From assembly GCF_052324685.1 (NCBI RefSeq), contig NW_027506900.1:267501-331500 (forward strand): a stretch of DNA of 64,000 bases. The letters are read 5' to 3'. Position numbers and translations under genes: made by a program. This document shows positions 45,539 to 64,000 of this stretch, piece by piece. The notes beneath the pieces were generated by a model. It saw only the letters and a list, made by a program, of their open reading frames with translations. It ran no database searches and was not told the origin of the DNA. How positions within the stretch are numbered: the stretch's first letter is position 1; every line of letters begins with the position of its first letter. This stretch comes from Brachyhypopomus gauderio (taxonomy: Eukaryota; Chordata; Actinopteri; Gymnotiformes; Hypopomidae).

Positions 45539-47733
45539 CTAGTTGTGCTTGGCACGACCCCCTTTCAGGTAAGTCTTCCAGCGTTTGGCATAGTCTCTGA
45601 AAATGGGAGTGCTGTCTATGGAAGCTAGCAGCTGCAGCTGGTTTATGTGAGTGGTGTGATAATCCCAGCGTGCTAGATTAGGTGCCACACCCAATGTGAA
45701 ATGCCGCAGGTCGTAGACAGTTCCAGAACCTGTGTCAAACAGTGGCAACATGGCTTTCAGGGACTCTAATCCTCGGCTAAACAGCACGCCTGCCTCACGG
45801 CCAAATTTGTCTCCTGCTATTTCTGCCACGTCGTACAGTCCTATCAGTGAGTAAATGAAGCCATTGAGCACGAAGGAGCTGGGCGTGGTGGGGTACTCTT
45901 CATACCAGTCATACCTGTTCATGAACAAGGCCTTCACGCCATGTTGCTCTGAGTTCCGTTTGAAAGGCGCTGTGGCCCGCATGGCGGCAATGAGGTACAC
46001 GGGGTCACGCGTGACATGGTAAGCCCTCACCAGTGTGGACATGGCCTGGCCCTGCGCCATGGCTGAGTACCAGCCAGGCTCCAAGGCCTTGAAGCCTTCC
46101 CCCAGCTTCCGCGTCACTCTGATTGGCCAGCTGCCCCGCTCGTCCTGGTTGCGGAGGAGCCAATCGCTTGCAGAGAAGAAGGCAGCCATGTGAGCTGTGG
46201 AGGAGACGGTGATGTTACTGACGAAGCCTGATCCATGTAGTGCCAGCTGGATCACACGTCGGGGCATGATCCGGGTGGGTTTCACCACTTTTGTGTTGGA
46301 CAGGCCAACTCCCTTACGCAGGTCAGTCAGCAGGTCTCGAGTCAGGGTGCTCCAGGCCGTTCTGGGACCAATGCCATAGGTAACGTCTCTGTCTTTGAAG
46401 GAAATGAGAAGGGAGCTAGTGACATATTGGATGACATATGGAGGTCCTTTCTCGGTTGTCTCAAGCACGACTGACACGCTACCATTGGATGTGAACTTCA
46501 CATCGAAGGAAAGAACAAAGTCCTTTGAGTTGTCCAGAAGCAGAGATATACCCTCAGAGCTGTCTACACATAAGAAAGAGGTCAAAGGTTAATATACATA
46601 CATACAATAAGAGGGGATCCTATCAATAAAATACAATAAAAATCATTTTTATGTCACACATTTCTTGCAAATCAAATAGTCAAGTAAGATCAATGTAATG
46701 CTATACCATATTATAGCTTGGTCTCAAACTATCTGATGTCATTTTTACTTTTCTTGTATGTGTGACATCAGCGTTTACCTGGTGTGCTGAACTGGTGAAT
46801 AGTGGATGGGTAGCCTGGGTCATGGACCTTGGTAAGGGAGCAGCCCTTGGGCACAGTCCAGGAACTGGTGCTGCCGTCTCTCTCCTCTGCCACACCATAG
46901 GTCTTTATGTCAGGTGCTTTCTCTGTGAGGTTCTTACTGTAGTGACTTAGTCCATACTGGGCTATCTGAATTGGGTAAAAGTAGCCCTGTGGGCCCCACT
47001 GTGTGGATATGGGCACGCCTGAAGAAAGGCAAACAAACAGAGCTTTAGACTGCAAAAACCATTTTTAACTGATTAAGTACAGTCCATTCATGGTCTTGAT
47101 CACGCAAGACCAACCTTAGAGTTGGCTCTATTGCAGACTTACTATAATTGCTGGGTGTGGTTCTAAATTTTAAACGTGAATGAGGAAAAACAGAAAATGT
47201 CCACAAAATACTGTACACTTTCACAGCTGAAGAAACAACGTACCCTCCACGCCGCTGATGCACTTCACCCGATCCCTCACCTCCACGTTGTAGCCCTCAA
47301 ACGACATGAAGACACCGTCTGGGTGATAGGGCTCCCTCTGGGCGTACACACGCGAGTAGCTGTGAGAGAACTCAAACCGCTCCATACCCTCATGCTGCAC
47401 CAGACGTCCATACACGTCAAAGTACTTCTCCATCCAGCTGAAGGGCAGGTACACCTCGCTGCCCTCCCGGCGGCCCTTGATCGTGACATCCTCGTTAATG
47501 AGGCAGTCGATCTGCTCGTACTGCACCTCCCTGGCCACCGGGGGAGCTTCTGGAGGCTGTCCGTTCTCCACCTCCTCCTCCGTCGTGGGTGCGGGCTCAG
47601 GCTGCGGCTTGGTTGGAGTGTGGAGGGCTGTGTCGCTGGAGCACTTGTTCCATAGCAGCACCGTGATGAGGGCGAAGATGGCACAGATGACTATGAGAGT
47701 CTTGTGGTTGACTCTTGCCACCAGACACCGCAT
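45539..47733 (-). CDS. glce: D-glucuronyl C5-epimerase (heparan sulfate/heparin)
   Basis: Converts D-glucuronic to L-iduronic acid in N-sulfated heparan chains in the Golgi. Coding exons: 47733-47244, 47018-46779, 46563-45539, phases 1 and 1; 584 aa, close to the 617 aa of human. It is a type II membrane protein: a short cytosolic tail ([11 protein letters not shown]), a transmembrane anchor at about residues 12-29 ([17 protein letters not shown]), then a Pro/Glu-rich stem. The luminal domain is strongly conserved ([39 protein letters not shown]). By position, Tyr467 ([10 protein letters not shown]), Tyr527 (VYDLRHF) and Tyr545 (RWDYHTTHI) correspond to the three tyrosines reported as active-site residues in zebrafish Glce (468, 528, 546). 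The C-terminus LKGGRAKHN is near-identical to human. The stop is TAG. Fish have glcea and glceb; not resolved here. Confidence 0.97.
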
Positions 47734-47843
47734 CGTCACATTAGAGCCATGTAGATGTTGCAGAGCACCATGAAAGACCTTCTCCACAAATACGGCATGA
47801 GCTGTCTGAGAGAAGTGTGTCTTTCGGATTTGGTGCTGGCCAC
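47734..47843 (-). promoter_or_regulatory. glce: glce 5' UTR with a 20-codon upstream ORF
   Basis: The start-codon exon begins after the acceptor tatgtttag. In its leader an upstream ATG (47798) opens a 20-codon ORF that ends in TGA at 47738-47736, only 2 nt before the main ATG. Such spacing would hinder reinitiation and could lower translation. The main ATG (gtgacgATGc) has G at -3. Confidence 0.6.
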
Positions 47844-49331
47844 CTAAACATACATTTGTGACCAAGAACATGAAAACATGTCAGACATTATATGCATAAT
47901 TATTTTTATTTCAGAATGAACAACACGAGACGAGAGCGGTTGCAGTACTAACAAGGTCTGGTGTAGGTGCGACGATGGTGACCACCGGACTAACATCATT
48001 CGCTTATTGTTGTGTTTAATGAAGCTGGAACTTGATACTGCGGTAAGATAGCTAAACTTTATTAGTGATGTTAATATGCACGAATGTAAATCTTTATTCT
48101 AACAGCTGAGCGCTATAGTTCCGACCTGAAGCCGCAAGGATTCACGTGACGTTGGATGCGATAAAAGGGGCGTTTGGCAGAATGATGTAAAGCGGAAACG
48201 TAACACTTACCTGTTAAATACACCCAAGAAGCAGACTAGAACACAGGAGTGCTGTTCTATTCTAAATATTAAAGCTATTTCAATAAGCAACAAATCTGGA
48301 TACAAAGCCCTCGACTCCCAAACCTACATCGCCCGCATTTCAGAGTGACACAGCTCTGAGCCAATGATAACACAGAAGACAGTCTCGATAGCCAATCAAA
48401 AAACAGGAAGGAGTGGCTTGAAAAGGTTTTGTTACTGTAATAACAAATACTGTAATAACAAATTCACTATAGGCTCTGATACGAACGATCATGATATGTA
48501 TTTCGCGCTTGAACAAGAAATTATAGGTAAAGAAAAACAATGGTCATATTGTTGTTACAGTCGTATACAGTTGTATAACGTTGAAAATGTTTGGACTATT
48601 GGGACAATTGTTATTTAACTGTTTAGACCGATACATATATAAAATTGTTAGCCAAGTGTAATTGCAAACCTGATCACAAGATGGCACTGTTTATTATAAC
48701 TGACAATTTAGTCTGCCATTAAAGTACAGTCAAATATTTTAATACGTTTTTAATATATTTTATTTTTATCACAATACATTTTAACAAAATGTTGAAGTAA
48801 ACAAAGAAATAAAGAAACAATGCAAGTACTTGTTTACAATATACAATATATTTACATCCATGAAAACCAAGTATTGTATAACTGAGTAAACATAAAAACA
48901 CATCAACAACATTGTACACCATCCAGATCACACATTATTATCACATTATTGCACCACAGCATCTAACACTATGTATTTCTAAAATATTTGGACAACAATA
49001 TACTGTATATGGAGTCAAATCATATTTATTTTATGGGAATCTTGATCAAACACTTAGTGACTAGAAATGACTTCAGGGAGACACTAAAAATAGATATTTA
49101 AGTCAAATTATTCTAATTTATTTTAACATCTAATGTGCTTACCTGTAAAGTATAGTGTTCTATTTAAAGTGGATTTTCAAAGGCACAAGCATGCATACAG
49201 AAACATGGACAAACATACAATAGATAAAAAAAGAAATGGCATACATTTTAAATCCAAATTAAATGAATGGTAGTAGGTATGGTATGGGTTTATGTCAAAA
49301 AAGGGTATGCGTAAAAACACATGAATAAATA
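47844..49331. other. glce upstream region and nox5 3' region
   Basis: The glce promoter and any non-coding first exon should lie around 48.0-48.25 kb (locally higher CpG). From about 48.3 to 49.3 kb the sequence is AT-rich, with a short duplicated actgtaataacaaat (48434-48463). Minus-strand AATAAA candidates (tttatt) for nox5 occur near 49025 and 48755. No gene is seen. Confidence 0.5.
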
Positions 49332-58195
<8,864 letters not shown>

Positions 58196-58536
58196 GCTTC
58201 TGCTATAATAGGATTTTAAATCAACAACAGAAGAAATGTATTTAACAACAATTTGAACATATATCAATATGCAGCAATTTAATTTGAATTAGAATTTTAT
58301 AATGTCTAAGCAAGAAACATCAATACAATATAAACCAGTACATATTTTAGAATAAACATTTATAGCTATCAAATTTAAATCTAAATGTATATTAGCAATG
58401 CTAAAATAAGATCTGAAATGTACATTTTCAGACAATTATAGAATCTTTATGCAAAGTCACGGCAAACATATCTGCTAAAAATAAATATCACACATTATAG
58501 AACAACCATACTGCACAATTTACATCAGAAACTTAC

Positions 58537-58620
58537 TTGGTGAAGTATTTTCCAGTATCCTGATCTCAGTATCCAACGAGTACTGTATTTCCTTGAAAAC
58601 TTAAACAGATAGCCTTTGAT
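58537..58620 (-). other. nox5: Possible non-coding first exon of nox5
   Basis: On the minus strand a good donor (ccaa|gtaagtttc at 58536) ends a stretch without a usable ATG. It lies 330 bp upstream of the acceptor (tattatag) of the start-codon exon. Offered only because the start codon is 7 nt inside its exon; the upstream edge is arbitrary. Confidence 0.25.
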
Positions 58621-58684
58621 TTTTCTATATATTACTATATATTAGTTTTCACTTTCTGATATTGTCTTTTTTGAGTAAAATGGT

Positions 58685-58755
58685 AATACATAGGTGAAAA
58701 TACAAACACACACGCACACATGCACACAAATACACACACACACACACACACACTC
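58685..58755. repeat. AC-rich microsatellite
   Basis: Imperfect CA tract (cacacacgcacacatgcac type) between nox5 and the small ORF at 58830, followed by a GA-rich patch (58756-58818). Confidence 0.85.
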
Positions 58756-58829
58756 AGAGGTACAGAGAGAGGTACAGGCAAAGAGGGAGAGAAAGAGAAA
58801 AAGAAAAGGAGAGAGAGAATAGCAGTGCA

Positions 58830-58991
58830 TTATTTAGCATTTCTAGCAGCTGTGCCTGACATCGCACTTCCTGCTGTGTGCTCAATGTAGCTGAGCGCCA
58901 TTTCCTTTAGTGCCTTTTGCATCCCAGCAGCTATAGGAGCTGGCCAGGCAAAACTGCACAGGAAAAACACAGGTAATATTAACATGAACAT
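58830..58991 (-). CDS. Small ORF, signal-peptide-like, unknown
   Basis: A 53-codon minus-strand frame starting at an ATG at 58991; it stays open upstream to an ATG at 59042 (70 codons). The first 20 residues look like a signal peptide (MFMLILPVFFLCSFAWPAP). The rest (AGMQKALKEMALSYIEHT, then a Ser/Ala/Gly tail ending RNAK) could form an amphipathic helix. There is also an acceptor-like ttcctgtgcag inside it, so the downstream part might instead be a terminal exon of an unseen transcript. I recognize no family, the ATG contexts are weak, and there is no clear poly(A) signal. Treat as a candidate only. Confidence 0.25.
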   Translation of the reverse strand: MFMLILPVFFLCSFAWPAPIAAGMQKALKEMALSYIEHTAGSAMSGTAARNAK

Positions 58992-59154
58992 GGACGTCCA
59001 AGAATGAAAATAACATTCAGGACAGTTATGAGAAATATTCAATAGTTCAATAGTTATTGAAGTAATTTTATTGACTCCTTTGTGTTAAATTCCCTAAATG
59101 TCAGGGTATGGCGGCAAGAAGCACAAATCCAACCAGCTAAACATACATGTGGTC

Positions 59155-59265
59155 CAGGGCCGGCGCCACGGGGGGGGGCGAATGGGGGCGTCGCCCCCTC
59201 AGGCGAGGTGTCCCGCCCCCTCAATATAAAAAATAAGACCCATTTATTTTACAACAATCGCTATG
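59155..59265. mobile_element. Probable hAT-like remnant, 111 bp
   Basis: Starts CAGGGCCGGCGCCACGGGGG, as in many fish hAT elements, and ends in ...TATG. It is flanked by an 8-bp direct repeat atgtggtc (59147-59154, 59266-59273). The right end shows no good inverted match to the left, so it is either deleted or misclassified. The array sequence itself could mimic part of the flanking repeat. Confidence 0.55.
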
Positions 59266-59303
59266 ATGTGGTCCATACATTTGGTCTATACATGTGGTCC
59301 ATA

Positions 59304-59455
59304 CAGAGCTGGAGTGGCTAATTGGGAGATTCGGGCGGATTCCCAATGGACCAGCTCATGTCAATGTCTTTGGGCCGATTGGGAGGGAAAAATAATTTTG
59401 GGCCGGATTTGGGCAGGAAACTCCTAGGCTGAAAAAGGGGCCCACTCCGGCCCTG
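59304..59455. mobile_element. hAT MITE, 152 bp, with 8-bp target duplication
   Basis: Terminal inverted repeats CAGAGCTGGAGTGG (left) and CAGGGCCGGAGTGG (right end read inward). A perfect 8-bp duplication ggtccata flanks it at 59296-59303 and 59456-59463. No coding capacity. Confidence 0.85.
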
Positions 59456-59612
59456 GGTCCATACATGTGGTTCATACGTGTGGTCCATACGTATGGTTCA
59501 TACACGTGGTCCATACGTGTGGTCCATACGTGTGGTCCATACATGTGGTCCATACGTGTGGTACATACGTGTGGTCCGTACGTGTGGTTCATACACGTGG
59601 TCCATACGTGTG

Positions 59613-59911
59613 AAATGAAATGAAATGTGCCATATTTTGTCAATTGTGATTTTTACACCCCAATCGAAATTTGTCCTCCGCTTTTAACCCATCTGTGCAG
59701 TCAGAACACACACACACACACACTAGTGATTACTAGGGGGCTGTGGATCAAACGTACCCAGAGCGGTGGGCAGCCCTAGCCCGGCGCCCGGGGAGCAGTT
59801 GGGGTTAGGTGCCTTGCTCAAGGGCACCTCAGTCATGGCCTGTCTGGGAATCGAACCCACGACCCTCCGGTCACAAGACCAGTTCCCTAACCGCCAGGCC
59901 ATGACTGCCCC
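59613..59911 (-). mobile_element. tRNA-derived SINE, 299 bp
   Basis: On the minus strand it starts ggggcagtcatggcctggcg. A-box-like tggcggttaggg and a B box ggttcgattcc mark an internal Pol III promoter of tRNA origin. The body contains gtgccttgagcaaggcacct-like sequence (ccttgagcaaggcacctaac), seen in several teleost SINEs. It ends in a short (atttc)n tail. Target duplication atacgtgtg / atatgtgtg (59604-59612 and 59912-59920) has one mismatch, which fits an older insertion. Confidence 0.9.
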
Positions 59912-60050
59912 ATATGTGTGGTCCATACGTGTGGTTCATACGTGTGGTTCATACGTGTGGTCCATTCGTGTGGTCCATACGTGTGGTCCATACGTGTGGT
60001 CCATACGTGTGGTCCATACGTGTGGTCCATACACGTGGTCCATACATATA

Positions 60051-60959
60051 CAACACTGCACACTCGAGCCAAGTGCTTCACAATGTGGTCCAGAGCTGAA
60101 TGAGGTGGAACAGAAATAGGTGTTTGTGGTGCTTAACATCTCCTCAGCCTTAACTCATGTATATGTAGAGATATTAATCCTTTTTACTGCTCATCTGAGA
60201 TCTTTTAAACAGCTGCACTGGTGTCTGAAGCACACAGGAGTTCTATGGACCATTCTGTTTCTATGCCTGTGTGTGTGTTTATTTGTGTTTGTGTGTGTTA
60301 GGTAAAACTAACATCTCCCGATGTTAAACATCTCCTCATCTTAAAGCAAGGGTGAAGCTGAAGCTATGTCAGCTTTATAACCACTCTATAACTGTTAGTC
60401 CTTCATCTGAACCTACACTGCATTAACACATCCCTCCATCTCACAATGCAAGTTGTAGAGGGCATGAAATTACCATGACGCCCATTCCAAAGTCACAAAG
60501 AGCTCAAAATGGTGTGGATATGGTGAACACTCTGGACATTATAAAGTTGTTCTGTCTTTAAACACAGATTTGAATCTTTAAGTGGGTGCAGGTAGCATGC
60601 TGTATCTCTGTACTCTGATCAGAAGCTACCAGTACCAGCAATGTTACAATAACTGTTCGTAATGTTTTTTTTAAATTTTTTTATTCTAGATTTGCAAGAT
60701 TTCACTGCCTCAAATGTTATCTATTGTCAAAAGCTGGCAAATGATTTGTGATAACTAAAAAAAAGATGATCTGGTTATGATCAGTGGAGACCATGTGTAT
60801 TATTGCCAAGGATAAGAAGCATTTTCATTTCAAATTACAATGTAGCACATCAAAAGATGTTAATGCATTTGATACAAAATTCCGTTGTTGCATATAGTAA
60901 AGATGATCGTTAATATGTCTTAAATCATTTGCATTTGTGCTTGACAGTTGATATCTGCG
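60051..60959. other. hal 3' flank
   Basis: No gene is seen. A minus-strand AATAAA (tttatt at about 60679) is a possible hal poly(A) signal, about 280 bp past the stop. A TG-rich patch lies near 60264-60300. Confidence 0.5.
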
Positions 60960-61517
60960 TCACTCCACTCGGAGGCGTTTCTGTGGTGATGGCGGTGGCT
61001 CCAGAGAGAAGGCCGTTGGGGAGGAGGGCCTGGACTCAGGGAAGTGCTCCGTACAGTACTTCTCAATGTAGGGTTTAGCAATACTCCACACCTGGGCAGA
61101 GGAGGACACTCCTTAGGCAGGCTGAAGGCAACCTAGCTGCTGAGACCAGTTTTGCTGGTGCTTTTAGAACAGTTAAAACCGAACAGCATTTGACCAGGCG
61201 CCCAGTTGAGGGTCAGTCTAGAGCAATTTTAGAGTGCTATTCTCATGTTAGCAATGCCAATCTTTATTGTGTACTTTATGTATTATTTACATGTTATGTA
61301 CATATTATGCAAAATAGATTATTTCTTATTAACGACCAGGGAGGTCCAGATATAGACCCACCTTTTGGTCTACAAGGAGTCTGTGAACAGCTTCAATGTC
61401 TGCAGCCATAAACCTGTCTTTTATCCAGGGTCTACACATCAAAGATAGTGAGAAAGTGGAAAAGAATTAGGGAAGGGGAGACAGAGAGAGGGAGGGAGGG
61501 AGGGAGGGAGGGAGGGG

Positions 61518-61573
<56 letters not shown>

Positions 61574-63593
61574 TAATAAACAGTAACAGAGACAAGCATA
61601 TTGTGAGATGGGCAATATTTAGTTTAAATAACCACTGGAAACATATTGAATAACTAGTTTAGACATCTTGGTTAAAGTTATAATAATCTAAAGCCTTGCT
61701 TACTTGACGACAGAGCGCACAAGGTCATAGACCTTCTCCAGTGGTGTAGTGGTGCGGAGTGGCCGGAGGAACTCGATACCCTGACAAGCTGCTAGCAGTT
61801 CAATAGCCAACACTGAGAGGAAACACATTCAAACACACGGCCAGTCAAGATTACACACACAGCATTGGTGAGAGAGTTAGAATCTTATAGCACTTGATCA
61901 TCGCAGCACTGTTGATGAAAGAATTACAGTTGAGTGAAATGATTTGGAGAAACATCTGCCATTGAAGCACCGCATACATGAGCACCAGCACCGAGTACCA
62001 GAACTCAGTGCCCTTCACCCCTCCGGACAAAGCTGAGCTGTGCAATTCAGAGAGACAGAAGTGTCCTGACCAACATAAGAAATGTCACATGGATGTTGTG
62101 CGAGGTTGTACCCTGCTCCACGTGTTCAATCACACGCAGGGCCTTCCTGGCAGCCCAACCTCCCATGGACACGTGGTCCTCTGTGGCAGCGCTGGTCGAC
62201 AGCGAGTCCACTGAGGAAGGGTGGCACAGCACCTTGTTTTCGGAAACTGTAAGGAAAGAAGGCCAGTTGGCTCACAGAGCTAACATAGCAACTTACTTCA
62301 ACCTGACTTCTCAGTGCCTATGCCTTCCCTGGCAGCATATGATAACATGGTGTTGTGTGTTGTGTGTATTGTGTGTGTGCATTTGTCTTATGTGTGTGTG
62401 TGTCTGTGTGTGTCTGTATGTGTGTGAGTGTGGATGACTGACCAAGGGCTGCAGCAGTGCAGTGTGCGATCATAAAACCAGAGTTTAGTCCTCCTTCATT
62501 GACCAGGAAGGCTGGCAGTTCACTGAGTGACGGGTTACACAGACGCTCAATTCGTCTCTCACTGATGGATGCCAACTCGTGTACTCCTATACACAAGTAA
62601 TCTAGTGCCTAGTTGAAAGGGGAGAGACAGACAGAACATGGCAGATGTGGAGAAGCTAGATAGAAAAACAAACACACAGTTATCTTACACATGGACACAA
62701 AATAAATATGTACTCTAAACTGTAGTAACCTAGACTCTACTAACCTTTGCCGGGTACTCTCCATGGAAATTTCCACCTGAAATCGTTTCTCCCCTCTCTG
62801 AAAACACCATCTGGTGTATTTGTTAGGGCTAAAACACACACATGGTTCAAAGCTAATGTAAGTGATCGTTTTTTAATTTCACCGAACCTAAACTCTCCTT
62901 ACATCATGATAGTGACAATGGTAAGAAAAATGAGTGGGTTTTGCAGAAAAGCTTGAGTGTGACTGAATCGTGGGGTGGACTCCTTCAGTAAGTAAGCCTG
63001 GCAGAATTTAGCAATAACCTTAAAGCCCATTACAGCAGCTTTAAAGTGAGAGTGGAAGCGCTGTCCTGAGGCCTGGCTCTTGAAGCAAGGGCAGAATTAA
63101 AAAGAAGAGACAACTCTTTTCTGATTTGTTTCTAGAGTTTACGATAATACAGGTAGGATACAGGATTGTCTGTAGCACTGTTAATTTCTGTGTTTATGAT
63201 GTTTTTCACAAAAGCAATGGTATCATTGACGATCCCATGAACCTGTAAAATAAAATGTGGATTAGATTTGGGTAGAAGAGCACTAGACCATAAGAGATCT
63301 TCAGTGCTGATGGAGGGGCTGTTTATCAATGAGTCTGGTTTTACCTGTGGACAACAGCGCATGGTATATGCATCCTGGACCCTCTCACAGAACCTGTGGC
63401 TTTCTACGAATGCATACAGAAAACATGGTGATCCCAATATGGCCGCATGCAAATGCGTAGTAAGCACAAAGTAAGCTTGAATGAAGAGTGCTGTCACCGG
63501 CGATCTCTGAGGCATGATGGTCAGAGTCCAGCAGAGCACGGAAGCGCAAGGCCACTTTCTTCTGGCCTGGATGAGGACGCAGCTCATGAATGT
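60960..63593 (-). CDS. hal: Histidine ammonia-lyase, C-terminal half (5' partial)
   Basis: Deaminates L-histidine to trans-urocanate, the first step of histidine breakdown in the cytosol. Exons in the window: 63593-63498, 63403-63345, 63242-63162, 62810-62745, 62608-62443, 62246-62112, 61812-61704, 61431-61362, 61091-60960. All phases agree and give about 304 C-terminal residues, matching the length of the corresponding human part (657 aa in full). The Ala-Ser-Gly motif that forms the MIO cofactor is in upstream exons outside the window. Visible active-site motifs include [11 protein letters not shown] (Tyr and Arg), [10 protein letters not shown] (Phe) and [11 protein letters not shown] (Glu). 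SATDNP and [18 protein letters not shown] are also nearly invariant. The tail (RLRVE) differs from human, as expected for the variable C-terminus. No break is seen. Confidence 0.96.
61474..61573. repeat. Compound GGGA / GA / GACA microsatellite
   Basis: Consecutive (GGGA)n, (GA)n and (GACA)n runs in the hal intron between exons 61812-61704 and 61431-61362. Confidence 0.95.
62345..62432. repeat. GT-rich microsatellite
   Basis: Imperfect tgtgtg tract just downstream, in the transcript sense, of the hal exon 62608-62443 donor. Confidence 0.8.
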
Positions 63594-64000
63594 CTGGGGG
63601 GGGTCGGGTGTTTGGAGATTGTGACAGGGAGTTAGAGAAACAAGTAGCGCTGAAACAAGTAGCTTCATAGTAACATGCTGAGATGACATTAGAAACAGAC
63701 GGATGCATTAAGGGAAAGATCTAGTCTTTAAATTAAACTGTCAGTCTGTTTTGGACCTCTCCTCGGGTGACGCTCAGTCCAAAAATGGTCGGTGACTGAA
63801 ATCAGTGAGATGGAGTTTCCTTTATGTGCCTAACAATGTCAATGGGGATGTGTTTGCTCAGCATGTATGTGGCAGCCAAGTGCCATAGCTAAGAACAGCC
63901 TATACAGTATATTATTGCCAAAGGTCAGAGGACCGGACAGGACCATTTTCAGGTTTGAAAACATTTTTGTCAAAAGCAAAAAAATCCTCAAATGACTCTA
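63594..64000. other. hal: hal intron, running off the window
   Basis: Follows the acceptor (ccccccag, minus strand) of the 63593 exon upstream. No further hal exon is recognizable before the window end. Confidence 0.6.

Larger units (their letters stand above)
59140..60050. repeat. 13-bp minisatellite split by three insertions
   Basis: Unit gtggtccatacgt (variants catacat, cacgt, ttcat). Remaining pieces: 59140-59154, 59266-59303, 59456-59612, 59912-60050. Between them sit a 111-bp hAT-like remnant, a 152-bp hAT MITE and a 299-bp SINE. The phase of the array is restored across each insert when the target duplication is removed. Confidence 0.9.

Noticed and set aside
59820-59911. Possible tRNA gene (A and B box present).
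   Set aside because: It is the head of a SINE with a tail and target duplication. The remainder does not fold as a mature tRNA and continues into the SINE body.
60120-60305. A 61-codon plus-strand ORF with a hydrophobic Cys/Val/Phe-rich end.
   Set aside because: The C-terminal half is translated from a TG-rich patch. There is no start context, splice sites or family match.

Overview
This window is nuclear DNA of a ray-finned fish, most likely a teleost. The genes are vertebrate, with many short exons and consistent GT-AG boundaries and phases. Introns are compact but full of minisatellites and microsatellites. The region between the last two genes holds a tRNA-derived SINE and small hAT-like elements. 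I cannot name the species. All gene calls were made by translating exons and matching them to protein families I know; no search was run.

Layout. (1) dgkz, plus strand, 1-20308: diacylglycerol kinase zeta, 32 exons, 5' end outside the window, with an alternative first exon at 8098-9047. (2) mdk (midkine), plus strand, 24535-25189. (3) ambra1, minus strand, 42010-30691: autophagy and cullin-4 regulator, 18 coding exons that sum to an intact 1347-codon frame. (4) glce, minus strand, 47733-45539: heparan sulfate glucuronyl C5-epimerase, 3 coding exons, 584 aa. (5) nox5, minus strand, 58195-49332: calcium-activated NADPH oxidase 5, 16 coding exons, 777 aa. (6) hal, minus strand, 63593-60960: the C-terminal half of histidine ammonia-lyase; its 5' exons lie beyond the window end.

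The genes do not form one pathway. dgkz-mdk-ambra1 corresponds to a human 11p11.2 neighbourhood, and glce-nox5 to human 15q23. The window therefore joins two blocks that are separate in human. CHRM4, which lies between MDK and AMBRA1 in human, is not visible here.

The non-coding sequence is dominated by tandem repeats with units of 13, 15, 31, 32/35, 33, 37, 42, about 50 and 62 bp. Several create long but spurious open reading frames. Between nox5 and hal, one 13-bp array is interrupted by three insertions, each with a duplicated target site. A 179-bp hAT-type MITE with a perfect 8-bp target-site duplication lies downstream of mdk. I saw no strong candidate for a new multi-gene system. The best unexplained items are a short signal-peptide-like ORF near 58.9 kb, a perfect 17-bp inverted repeat upstream of mdk, and the unusual exon content of ambra1 and nox5.
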